Below, piece by piece: positions 1-6,357 of a stretch of 19,111 nt of DNA; position 1 is the stretch's first letter; every line of letters starts with the position of its first letter. The position numbers and the translations under genes were made by a program. This DNA is from Bacillota bacterium (GTDB lineage Bacteria; Bacillota; Clostridia; Christensenellales; CAG-138): NCBI GenBank assembly GCA_023451115.1, contig JAEXFV010000099.1, forward strand, positions 1-19,111, given 5' to 3'. Below the pieces are notes generated by a model. The model worked only from the letters and a program-made list of their open reading frames with translations. It did no database searches and was not told where the DNA came from.

Positions 1-99
1 GTTCATCACCACAATGCCAATGGGGGTTAAAAACGCCACTGCCAGGAACAGCAAAAGGATAAACAGCAATATACTTGCATGCCTGCTGCGTTGTTTCAT
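1..99 (-). CDS. Sugar ABC transporter permease, MalG/UgpE type (N-terminal fragment)
   Basis: Only the first 33 codons are inside the window; the gene continues past position 1. The peptide begins MKQRSRH and runs into one hydrophobic stretch (about residues 9-32), as expected for the first membrane segment of the second permease of a CUT1 carbohydrate importer. The ATG at 99 has an AAGGAGGT ribosome binding site. It overlaps the stop of the preceding permease by one base (TAATG), so translation is probably coupled. The assignment rests mostly on position, third in a binding protein-permease-permease operon, because too little protein is visible for family motifs. Confidence 0.75.
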   Translation of the reverse strand, partial: MKQRSRHASILLFILLLFLAVAFLTPIGIVVMN

Positions 100-941
100 T
101 ATTGTTCTACCTCCTTGCTGCGGGTAAGATACAGTTGTATCAGCGAGATGCCGGCCACCAGAATAAAGAACATCACAGCTTTGGCCTGGCCTACCCCTTC
201 CCAGCCGGTGCGGCCGTAAAAGGTTTGGTAGATATCCAGCGCCACCATGGCGGTTTGCTTGGAGGGGGCGCCGGCTGTGAGGGCCAGGTTCTGGTCAAAG
301 AGTTTAAAGGAGTTGGTCACCGTCAGGAACGTGCAAATGGTGATGGCGGGCATCACCATAGGGATGGTGACGTTGGTAAGCTGCTGCCATCTGGTTGCGC
401 CATCCACACGGGCGGCGTTGATGAGCTCTGCAGGGATGTTCTGAATGCCCGCAATGTAGATGATCATCATATAGCCGATGAGCTGCCAGTTCATCAGGAT
501 TACCAAGCCCCAGAAGCCGTATTCCGCCTTGTAGGTCAGGGTGACCCCAAACTGTAACAGGATGCCGTTTAAAATCAGCTGCCAAATATAGCCTAGCACA
601 ATGCCGCCGATGAGGTTGGGCATAAAGAACACGGTGCGAAACAAATTAGTGCCCCTGATGCCCCGGGTGAGCAGCAGCGCAAGGCCAAAGGCGAACACGT
701 TGATGGTGATCACGCTCACTACCGCGAATTTCACGGTAAACCACAGGGCGTTTAAAAACTCCGGGTTGGCAAAGGCTTTGAAATAGTTTCCCAAGCCCAC
801 CCATTTGGCGTTGGTCACGGTGGTAAATTCCGTAAAGGACAGGTAAATGCCTAAAACAAATGGGATTGCAAAGGCGATAACAAACGCGGCCAGCGTGGGC
901 AGGGCAAAAAAGACAAAATATTTTTTCAGGTTTTTTTGCAA
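99..941 (-). CDS. Sugar ABC transporter permease, MalF/UgpA type
   Basis: Inner-membrane subunit of a CUT1 carbohydrate importer, forming the translocation channel with the second permease. The 280-residue product starts MQKNLKKYFVFFALPTLAAF and shows about six hydrophobic segments. The EAA loop that docks on the ATPase is visible at about residues 172-199 (ELINAARVDGATRW... followed by IPMVMPA). The chosen start is a TTG at 941, because GGGAGGGG lies 7 bases upstream and the resulting N-terminus matches the usual permease beginning. The frame stays open to another TTG at 992, but that one has no ribosome binding site. No ATPase gene is visible; in this type of system a shared MsmX-like ATPase encoded elsewhere is common. 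The sugar transported cannot be told. Confidence 0.9.
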   Translation of the reverse strand: MQKNLKKYFVFFALPTLAAFVIAFAIPFVLGIYLSFTEFTTVTNAKWVGLGNYFKAFANPEFLNALWFTVKFAVVSVITINVFAFGLALLLTRGIRGTNLFRTVFFMPNLIGGIVLGYIWQLILNGILLQFGVTLTYKAEYGFWGLVILMNWQLIGYMMIIYIAGIQNIPAELINAARVDGATRWQQLTNVTIPMVMPAITICTFLTVTNSFKLFDQNLALTAGAPSKQTAMVALDIYQTFYGRTGWEGVGQAKAVMFFILVAGISLIQLYLTRSKEVEQ

Positions 942-1090
942 AGCGGCTCCCCTCCCATCCCGAAAAATCGTTGTTTTCTGGGATTTTAGCAAGGCGCCAT
1001 GGAAAACGTGCCATGGATCGCCTCAGCTGCTTTTATTATGCGACATTTTTTTCCCGCTTACGCAGGAAGACGGAATTTCCCCAAAGAAAT

Positions 1091-1135
1091 CCCGCCGGGG
1101 CAAGGCGCTCCCGGCGGGCAGGCCGTCAAACGGCC
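1091..1135 (-). terminator. Intercistronic double hairpin between binding protein and permease
   Basis: Two stem-loops sit downstream of the binding-protein stop. One is a 6-bp stem, GGCCGT/ACGGCC (1121-1135). The other is a 9-bp GC-only stem, CCCGCCGGG/CCCGGCGGG (1091-1099 with 1110-1118). Read on the minus strand, the second is followed by ATTTCTTT, a weak U-tract. A leaky terminator or RNA-stabilising hairpin here would make binding protein in excess over permeases, as is common in such operons. That role is inference. Confidence 0.55.
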
Positions 1136-1162
1136 AAATTGGGCTTTATGAATGCCGACGCC

Positions 1163-2578
1163 TTATCCCAGGGTAAGGGATACGGGGTTAGCCGCCCGCT
1201 CAGAGGCCCAGCTGTCGATGACGACTTGCTTGACTTCGTCCCAGGTTTTGGTGCCCTGAGCATATTCCAGCAGAGCGTCGCCAAAGTAGTCTTTAAACGC
1301 CTCGGAGGGGAATGCGGCAAAGGTCCAGGGCACGGAGACGATGCCTTCTTTCTCCATCCACAGGGCCACTTCTTTGCCCAGGGGATCTACCGGCTTTTCC
1401 TCTGCGCCAAAGGTGTTAAAGGGCACAATGCCCAGGTGCTCCAGCGCAAACTGCTTGCCAACGTCAGAGGAGAACATCCACACCAAAAAGTCTATGGAAG
1501 CCTGCTGCTTTTCCTGGGAAACCTGGGAGTTGATGGCCAGGTAGTTTTCCGTGCCGACACACAGACCTTGTTTTTCCTCCCCGGGGATGCCGGTGTAGAT
1601 GGGCAAAAACTTGATGTCCGCATCCGCAACGGTATTCCCCTCTACGCCCAGGATCTGGGAGGCGCCCCAGTTGCCGTTTTGCACCATAGCGCAGCGGCCC
1701 AGGGCAAACTCTGCCATGGCGTCGTCCACACTTTTGGCGCCCAGCATGCCTTTTTCCGTGCAGGAGTTGTTTAGGTACAGGTCGAAGATGTTCTTAAAGT
1801 TTTCCGCGTATTTGAATTCGATGGTGTTTGCACCCAAACCGGCCAATACGGTGTCGCCGCCGTTGGCCAGGTCTTGGAACTCATAGTACAGCGGCAAGTT
1901 GGCCAAATGGGTCTGCCAACGCCACTGATTGCCCGCAGACAGGGAAGTAGAAGCAAACACGCCCCCAATGCCCAGCTGGTTTTTCTTGGCTTGCATATCC
2001 TCTACCAGGGAACGGAAGGTGGCAAAATTATTTACTTCATCCATGGAGGAAACCACCGCGCCATCCAGAGCAAAGTATTTTTCCAGGATGGCGTTGTTGT
2101 AGATAATGCCGTAGCCTTCCACCACATAGGGGATGCCGTACACCCCGTCGCCGGAGCGGATGGCCAGGGATTGGTCGGACAGCATAGCGTAAAGTTCAGA
2201 GCCAGAGAGGTCCGCGCAATAATCCACCCAATTGCGATAGCCTACCGGCCCGTTGATCTGGAAAATGGTGGGCGCTTCGCTTTTGGCAATTTCGGAACGC
2301 AGGGTTTGCTCATAGGTCCCGGAGGCTGCAGTTTCCACCTTCACCTTTATGCCGGTTTCCGCTTGGTAAGCGGCGGCCAAAGCTGCGTAAGCATCCGCAA
2401 TTTCAGGCTTAAAGTTTAAAAAGTAAATGGAATTGGCCCCGGAAGGAGAGGGCTGTCCAGAGGGGGCTGCACTCTCCTGCGCCGGGGCGCTGGGGGTAGG
2501 TTCCGTTTGTTGGGCGCAGCCTGCAAGGGCGGCTGCACAAAGCAAGAGTGCAAGCATTAGGGCAATGGTTTTCTTCAT
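1163..2578 (-). CDS. Extracellular sugar-binding lipoprotein of a CUT1 ABC importer
   Basis: The 471-residue product is a family-1 solute-binding protein that captures a sugar or oligosaccharide outside the membrane and delivers it to the two downstream permeases. It opens with a classical lipoprotein signal: MKKT, a hydrophobic core, then lipobox LAGC with the modified Cys at residue 21. A Thr/Pro/Ser/Ala-rich linker follows to about residue 48. The mature part has the family look: an AYQAETGIKVKVE stretch near the N-terminus, a central GIPYVVEGYGIIYNNAILEKY segment, and a C-terminal VSQEKQQASIDFLVWMFSS region. The ATG is preceded by GAGGTG at a good distance. It is the first gene of the minus-strand operon. 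The ligand is not determinable. Confidence 0.93.
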   Translation of the reverse strand: MKKTIALMLALLLCAAALAGCAQQTEPTPSAPAQESAAPSGQPSPSGANSIYFLNFKPEIADAYAALAAAYQAETGIKVKVETAASGTYEQTLRSEIAKSEAPTIFQINGPVGYRNWVDYCADLSGSELYAMLSDQSLAIRSGDGVYGIPYVVEGYGIIYNNAILEKYFALDGAVVSSMDEVNNFATFRSLVEDMQAKKNQLGIGGVFASTSLSAGNQWRWQTHLANLPLYYEFQDLANGGDTVLAGLGANTIEFKYAENFKNIFDLYLNNSCTEKGMLGAKSVDDAMAEFALGRCAMVQNGNWGASQILGVEGNTVADADIKFLPIYTGIPGEEKQGLCVGTENYLAINSQVSQEKQQASIDFLVWMFSSDVGKQFALEHLGIVPFNTFGAEEKPVDPLGKEVALWMEKEGIVSVPWTFAAFPSEAFKDYFGDALLEYAQGTKTWDEVKQVVIDSWASERAANPVSLTLG

Positions 2579-2611
2579 TTTGTCACACCTCTTCGTTTTT
2601 AATCTTTGTCC

Positions 2612-2629
2612 CGCTGCCCAAGGGCAGCG
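2612..2629. repeat. Perfect inverted repeat just upstream of the binding-protein gene
   Basis: CGCTGCCC (2612-2619) and GGGCAGCG (2622-2629) are an 8-bp perfect inverted repeat with a 2-base centre. It lies about 35 bases upstream of the binding-protein start, inside its presumed 5' untranslated region. It could be an operator or an mRNA 5' hairpin. No U-tract follows directly on the minus strand, so it is not a good terminator. Confidence 0.4.
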
Positions 2630-2816
2630 AGGCGGTCAGGAGCGTACTATGTGAAAGCCTGCGGATTTCACCGCTTTTTTATGCACGGGATTGCCGCGCA
2701 AAATCAGGCATTCTGAAAAAAGCTTTTGTGGCTTCAGGAAACAACAGCTCCTTACGGGGCCGCCCTGCTGCGCTGGGCCCGCAACGCTGCCTGGAGGTTA
2801 TCAATTTCCCCTCCGG

Positions 2817-2845
2817 ACTGTATCAGATTTTCCAAATTTCAGCAA
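2817..2845 (-). promoter_or_regulatory. Candidate sigma-A promoter of the sugar importer operon
   Basis: On the minus strand TTGCTG (2845-2840) and TACAGT (2822-2817) are separated by 17 bases. Each matches four of six consensus positions, so the match is moderate. It would give a leader of about 230 bases. The near-palindrome TGCGTATACACA at 2869-2880, upstream of the -35 box, is a possible regulator site. The rest of 2579-3011 holds no ORF I would defend. Confidence 0.35.
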
Positions 2846-2967
2846 GATCCTACATTCTGCACCGCTCTTGCGTATACACAAAAAAGGCATTCCGTTTTCC
2901 GTGCTTTGTTGCCCATGGGGAAAATGAGAAGATTGGGTTTGGGCAAGCAGCCTGCCGGCATTTGTAG

Positions 2968-2973
2968 TATAAT
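2968..2973 (+). promoter_or_regulatory. Candidate -10 box for the GcvPA/PB-like operon
   Basis: A perfect TATAAT sits 38 bases upstream of the first start codon. No convincing -35 hexamer is found at 16-18 bases; the nearest resemblance, TTGGGC at 2939-2944, is 23 bases away. The promoter may therefore depend on an activator or be weak. Confidence 0.45.
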
Positions 2974-3011
2974 CAATAACAAGCATTACCAGAAGAGGAG
3001 TATGAAAGCAT

Positions 3012-4340
3012 ATGCCCAACGATATGCCCAACGCGTTTGCCCAATGGCAGCAAGGGCTGGCTGCCCGGGGGCTGGTTGCCGGACAGTCACGCCCTGGAGA
3101 GAGTGGAAGAAGCGCCCCATTGTACCGGCCGCTGCGTTTGCCTCAGGGTATGAGCGAATTGCAGGTACGCCGCACGTTGCGCGGCATGGAAAGCCAGGCG
3201 GGGGAGTTGCCGCTGTTTCGGGGCGCCGGCGCTTACCGGCACGCGATCCCCCAAGCGGTAGAGACAGTTGCCTCCCGCTGGGCAGTGGATGTGGCTTGCA
3301 ACCACAGCCTGACAGAAGAAAATCAGGGGCTTTTACAGGCATTATGGGAATACCAGGCGCTGCTGTGCCGCCTCACGGGCATGGATAGGGCGGCGCTGGG
3401 CGCCTCTGACGGCGCGGCGGCCTGTGCCCAAGCCATGCTGTGTTTGCGGGCCGTTACGGGAAAAAGCAAAATCCTGGTGAGCGCAGGCCTCCACCCGGAA
3501 TATCGCCGCGTTTTGGACAGCTCGGCCAGGTTTGCCGGCATAGAGTTACGGACGCTGCCGCTGAATAAAAACGGCATTACGGATATGGGGCACCTCATGG
3601 CCAGCGCCCAGGGCGCGGCAGGCGCCATTTTGCAAAGCCCCAACTTTTTTGGCTGCGTAGAGGCCCTGGGGCCTGCGGCGGAAATCCTTCATGAAAGCAA
3701 GGCGCTGCTGGCGGCTTGCGTCAACCCCCTTTCCCTGGGGCTGCTGCACCGGCCGGGAGACGTAGGCGCGGATCTTTGCGTGGGGGAAGGGCAGCCTCTG
3801 GGCATCCCGCTGCGTCTGGGCGGGCCTTACCTGGGACTTGTGAGTGCCAAGCAAGCCTATAGGGATCACCTTCCCGGATGGCGGGTGATACAAAAATCGG
3901 ATCATCAAGGCTTTGCCCTGGCCCGACCGGGGAAGGAACGGGAGGGCCTGCATCCGGCGGCTGTGCAAAACGTGCTGGCAAACAGCCTGTGCGCGCTGCG
4001 TGCAGCAGCCTATCTGGCCATTATGGGGGGCCAGGGGTTACGGGATGTGGCCTGGCAAAGCATGCAAAAAGCCCATTATCTCAAAGACGGCATTCTCTCT
4101 ATCCCAGGGATGGGGCTGCGGTATCCCCACGCTCCGTTTTTCCATGAATTTGTTGCAGAAGGTCCAAAGGATCCTGCGGTGATCAACGCTGCCCTGCGGG
4201 CAAAAGGCTATGTGGGCGGCCTAAGGATCGCACGGTACATTCCCCAGGACCGGGGCATCCTGTATTGCGCTACGGAGATGAATACCCGGGAGGAAATCGA
4301 CGGGCTGCTCAACGCCCTGGAGGAGGTGTGCTGCAAATGA
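3012..4340 (+). CDS. Glycine decarboxylase subunit 1-like protein (GcvPA homologue), probably non-catalytic
   Basis: The 442-residue product aligns end to end with GcvPA (about 448 residues), half of the PLP-dependent P-protein of the glycine cleavage system. Preserved landmarks are GAGAYRHAIP (71-80), the LTGMD stretch (121-125), a DGA motif (133-135), a HPEYRRVL motif (161-168), QSPNFFG (208-214), VGEGQPLGIP (257-266), the GGPYLG motif (270-275), and the C-terminal GGLRIARY and ATEMNTREEIDGL segments. Two of the most invariant GcvPA segments are gone. The YTPYQPEISQG motif is replaced by NHSLTEENQG (97-106). The EQHIRREKATSNIC motif is replaced by unrelated residues (about 305-325). The first ~40 residues are also poorly conserved. 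ATG 3012 has GAGGAG 12 bases upstream; an ATG at 3002 is in another frame. The stop overlaps the next start (ATGA). The family call is firm; loss of function is inferred. Confidence 0.85.
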   Translation: MPNDMPNAFAQWQQGLAARGLVAGQSRPGESGRSAPLYRPLRLPQGMSELQVRRTLRGMESQAGELPLFRGAGAYRHAIPQAVETVASRWAVDVACNHSLTEENQGLLQALWEYQALLCRLTGMDRAALGASDGAAACAQAMLCLRAVTGKSKILVSAGLHPEYRRVLDSSARFAGIELRTLPLNKNGITDMGHLMASAQGAAGAILQSPNFFGCVEALGPAAEILHESKALLAACVNPLSLGLLHRPGDVGADLCVGEGQPLGIPLRLGGPYLGLVSAKQAYRDHLPGWRVIQKSDHQGFALARPGKEREGLHPAAVQNVLANSLCALRAAAYLAIMGGQGLRDVAWQSMQKAHYLKDGILSIPGMGLRYPHAPFFHEFVAEGPKDPAVINAALRAKGYVGGLRIARYIPQDRGILYCATEMNTREEIDGLLNALEEVCCK

Positions 4341-5365
4341 AAAAAACGCCGTTGCTGTTTGATGGGGCGCCTTCCGGCGGGATGGCGCTGCCAACCCTGG
4401 ATGTGCCGGAACTGGACGACTTACTTCCCGAGGATTTGACGCAGAACCATCCCCTTCCGCTGGAAGCGGTGGCCCAGGGGGCGGTGGTCCGGCATTATGC
4501 CCAGCTGGCCCAAAGTGGATTGGGCCAGGAAACTGCCTGTTTTTCAGATGAAAACTGGGCGCTGGGGTGTGATCTTGCATTGCTTAACCGGCTAGGGGAA
4601 CCCTGCCGGGGGCTGCACCCCTTGCTGGACCAGCGGGATATGCAGGGGGCTTTGAACCTGCTGATGGGGCTGGATAAGGCTTTGCAGGAAATCACCGGCA
4701 TGGACAAATTTTCCCTTCAGCCGGGCTCTGCCGGGCAGGGAGAACTGGCGGCGCTGATGATCGTGAAAGCGTACCACGAGATGCGCCAGCAGCCTGGCCG
4801 CAACCAGATTCTGGTGGCACAAGGCGGCTGCTTAGGGGACATTGCCCGCCTGGCCGGGTTTGTGCCCGTAGAAGTCCCCGCCGGGGCGGACGGCGGGATA
4901 GACCCTGCGGCTTACAAAGCCGTGTTGGGGGAACACACCGCAGGGATATGCTTAGAGTTTCCGGCTGTTACAGAGCAGACCCGGGAGGCGGTTTGTGCTA
5001 TCATCTCGTCTACCCACCAGGCGGGCGGATTGGCCTGCTGCAGCGTGGCAGCCCTCGGCCCGGTGCGGCCGGGGGATTTGGGTTGGGATGTGATAGGGTT
5101 AGCGCTTCTTGCAACGCTGGGTGCAGCCTGCCCGGGCGGCCTGGAGGCGTTCCCGGTGGGGGTGAAAAAAGAGCTGATCCCTTATTTGCCAAAGCCGCTG
5201 ATCATGAGCCATGAAGGCGGCCCTGCAATGCTGGACTATGACAGGCCGGTTTGCATCGGCCAGCGAAAAGCCTTTTTTGGAAACTTTGAGGCGCTGCTGC
5301 AAGCGTACGCCCGCATCCTCTCTCTGGGGAAAGACGGGTTGGAGGCGCTGCAGGGGCGGCAATAG
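4337..5365 (+). CDS. Glycine decarboxylase subunit 2-like protein (GcvPB homologue), truncated and lacking the PLP lysine
   Basis: GcvPB normally carries PLP and decarboxylates glycine with GcvPA and lipoyl-GcvH. This homologue keeps the fold signature: ALPTLDVPELDDLLPEDL (17-34), VVRHYAQLAQ (50-59), QEITGMDKFSLQP (117-129), KAYHEMR (144-150), RPGDLGWDV (244-252), GVKKELIPYLPKP (275-287), and a GNF motif (315-317). The cofactor site is erased. The SCTMKYNP motif is absent. The His of GAHGE is Gln134. The SAHGTNPA motif is gone. The Asp of YYDGAN is Ser236. LNLHKTF with the Schiff-base Lys reads LALLATL, with Ala260 at the Lys position. The glycine-rich loop is lost. The protein stops at 342 residues instead of about 480-490, without its C-terminal domain. 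ATG 4337 overlaps the upstream stop and has a GGAGG site. No gcvH, gcvT or lpd gene lies nearby. It may be a pseudoenzyme partner of the upstream protein or a decaying gene. Confidence 0.85.
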   Translation: MKKTPLLFDGAPSGGMALPTLDVPELDDLLPEDLTQNHPLPLEAVAQGAVVRHYAQLAQSGLGQETACFSDENWALGCDLALLNRLGEPCRGLHPLLDQRDMQGALNLLMGLDKALQEITGMDKFSLQPGSAGQGELAALMIVKAYHEMRQQPGRNQILVAQGGCLGDIARLAGFVPVEVPAGADGGIDPAAYKAVLGEHTAGICLEFPAVTEQTREAVCAIISSTHQAGGLACCSVAALGPVRPGDLGWDVIGLALLATLGAACPGGLEAFPVGVKKELIPYLPKPLIMSHEGGPAMLDYDRPVCIGQRKAFFGNFEALLQAYARILSLGKDGLEALQGRQ

Positions 5366-5386
5366 GCGTGGATGACCCTTGATGAC

Positions 5387-5415
5387 AGAAAAAAGTGGCT
5401 ATGCCACTTTTTTCT
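5387..5415. terminator. Bidirectional rho-independent terminator
   Basis: AGAAAAAAGTGGC (5387-5399) pairs perfectly with GCCACTTTTTTCT (5403-5415) around a TAT loop. The A-run and T-run make it work in both directions. It ends the GcvP-like operon on the plus strand and the 55-residue ORF on the minus strand. Confidence 0.9.
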
Positions 5416-5428
5416 AATATTGGGGTTG

Positions 5429-5596
5429 CTATTGTCGCTTTTTGCTGTTGCCCTTCAGGATGCCATCACAATATCGCTCCAGCTCCTGCCGGGTTTTGTA
5501 TGCCACGCCGGTTTGCATCAAATTTTCCTGCAGCATCAGGGGCATGCTCTCAAAAAATTGCCGCGCATCCGGCTCCAGTTGATTGACATCAAACAT
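5429..5596 (-). CDS. Small hypothetical protein, 55 residues
   Basis: A short ORF reads MFDVNQLEPDARQFFESMPL at its start, passes through YKTRQELERYCDGILKG, and ends in a basic SKKRQ tail. It has an ATG at 5596 with AGGTGGTG about 8 bases upstream, and its stop lies 14 bases before the shared bidirectional terminator. Clean signals at both ends argue for a real gene. The protein looks soluble and mostly helical, has one Cys, and has no signal peptide or membrane segment. I do not recognise a function. It is transcribed towards the GcvP-like pair and away from the T-box gene. Confidence 0.65.
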   Translation of the reverse strand: MFDVNQLEPDARQFFESMPLMLQENLMQTGVAYKTRQELERYCDGILKGNSKKRQ

Positions 5597-5898
5597 AGGG
5601 GTTCACCACCTTCCTTGTAAGGTTATTTCCAAAATTGGTTCCCATTCATTCTCCCAACCCCTGGGGTTTGGGAATTTACCGCTTGGTTTTTTGGGCTTTG
5701 CGCCAAATGGATCAAACGCTGCCCTTTGGCCTTTGACGTGCTCCCCTTGGCATAAAGCTTTTTGTTAATATGGCATAGCGCTTGCCCGCTTATGCGAAAA
5801 TGGGGGAGAATTGGTAGCTGCAACGGATCCGGCGCATGGGGCCGAAGAAACCCTTGCTGGAAAAACAAAAAGAAGTGAGAAAATAATATATAATTGAG
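5597..5898. other. Intergenic stretch without a supported gene
   Basis: About 300 bases lie between the small minus-strand ORF and the T-box promoter. I see no ORF with a plausible ribosome binding site. Two inverted repeats are present: AACCCC/GGGGTT near 5656-5668, and an imperfect GCATAGCG / CGCTTATGC pair at 5773-5795. The second could be an operator or an RNA hairpin. The minus-strand promoter for the small ORF must lie here, but no good -35/-10 pair stands out. Confidence 0.4.
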
Positions 5899-5927
5899 TT
5901 GACATCTGAGAAAAGACCCGTTATAAT
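5899..5927 (+). promoter_or_regulatory. Consensus sigma-A promoter of the T-box transcript
   Basis: TTGACA (5899-5904) and TATAAT (5922-5927) both match the consensus perfectly and are 17 bases apart. The 25 bases upstream are AT-rich (AAAATAATATATAATT), like an UP element. Transcription should start around 5934. Such a strong constitutive promoter fits a gene controlled by termination in its leader. Confidence 0.92.
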
Positions 5928-5934
5928 AAACGCC

Positions 5935-6300
5935 AACCGAATAGAAAAAGGCAATGACTGCGAAGAAGTACCGGGAGAGCCAGCAAATGGCAAGGCCCTC
6001 CAGAGAGCCGCCGGGTGGTGCGAGGCGGCAGGGAACGGCCCGGGAATACACGCAAGCAGCTTCCCATCGAAAGAGGCGTTGCGCCTCCAGTAGGCTGGGC
6101 CGGGTTCTCCCGTTAACGAGATAGAGTATTCCCCCTGGGGATCCTGTTGCAGATCATCCATACCGTTATGGAACCATCAGGGCAAAGGCACAGGGACGTA
6201 CTTGAAAAGGCCAAGCGCCGTGAGGCGCTGGCGAATTGAGGTGGTAACACGGGAACATGGCGCGCTCGTCCTCTGGCAACAGAGGATGAGCGTTTTTTCT
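5935..6300 (+). promoter_or_regulatory. T-box riboswitch leader, predicted specifier UAC (tyrosine)
   Basis: The leader contains the hallmarks of a tRNA-sensing T-box. Stem I is closed by CTGC (5958-5961) with GCAG (6056-6059) and CCGGG (5971-5975) with CCCGG (6039-6043). The internal loop between them has AGTA on the 5' side (5967-5970) and GAA on the 3' side (6044-6046), the loop-E bases. These are followed by TAC (6047-6049) and A, which makes UAC the specifier. The distal arm has AGAGAGC and a GCCGCC/GGCGGC hairpin with the typical GGGTGGTGCGA loop. Stem III is AGCGCC/GGCGCT (6214-6229). The T-box sequence is TGAGGTGGTAACACGGGAAC at about 6237-6256. Its UGGU bulge pairs with an ACCA tRNA end, which agrees with A73 of bacterial tRNA-Tyr. 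GAGG (6238-6241) can pair with CCTC (6270-6273) to form the antiterminator. Confidence 0.9.
6263..6298 (+). terminator. T-box leader terminator
   Basis: CGCTCGTCCTCTG (6263-6275) pairs with CAGAGGATGAGCG (6280-6292), with one G-U pair and a GCAA loop, followed by six T residues (6293-6298). Its 5' arm contains the CCTC needed by the antiterminator, so the two structures exclude each other: uncharged tRNA should permit read-through into the downstream lyase gene. Confidence 0.93.
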
Positions 6301-6357
6301 TCCGCTGCAGCAGGCGCGCCGGCATTCATTTATTTTTGAAAAGGAGCGCGAAAAAAC

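Noticed and set aside
2726..3388. 220-codon plus-strand frame, including an ATG at 3002 close to a GAGGAG site
   Set aside because: Its ATG is only 2 bases from the site, and the family motifs of GcvPA are in the frame starting at 3012. The protein is Arg/Pro/Ala-rich noise.
4337..5365. Calling the GcvPB homologue a frameshifted pseudogene with its remainder downstream
   Set aside because: No further GcvPB-like sequence is found in any frame after the stop; the terminator begins 21 bases later, and the catalytic losses lie inside the intact part.
5623..6161. Minus-strand frames of 142 and 123 codons in the T-box region
   Set aside because: They lie across the promoter and T-box structure on the opposite strand and have no start signals.
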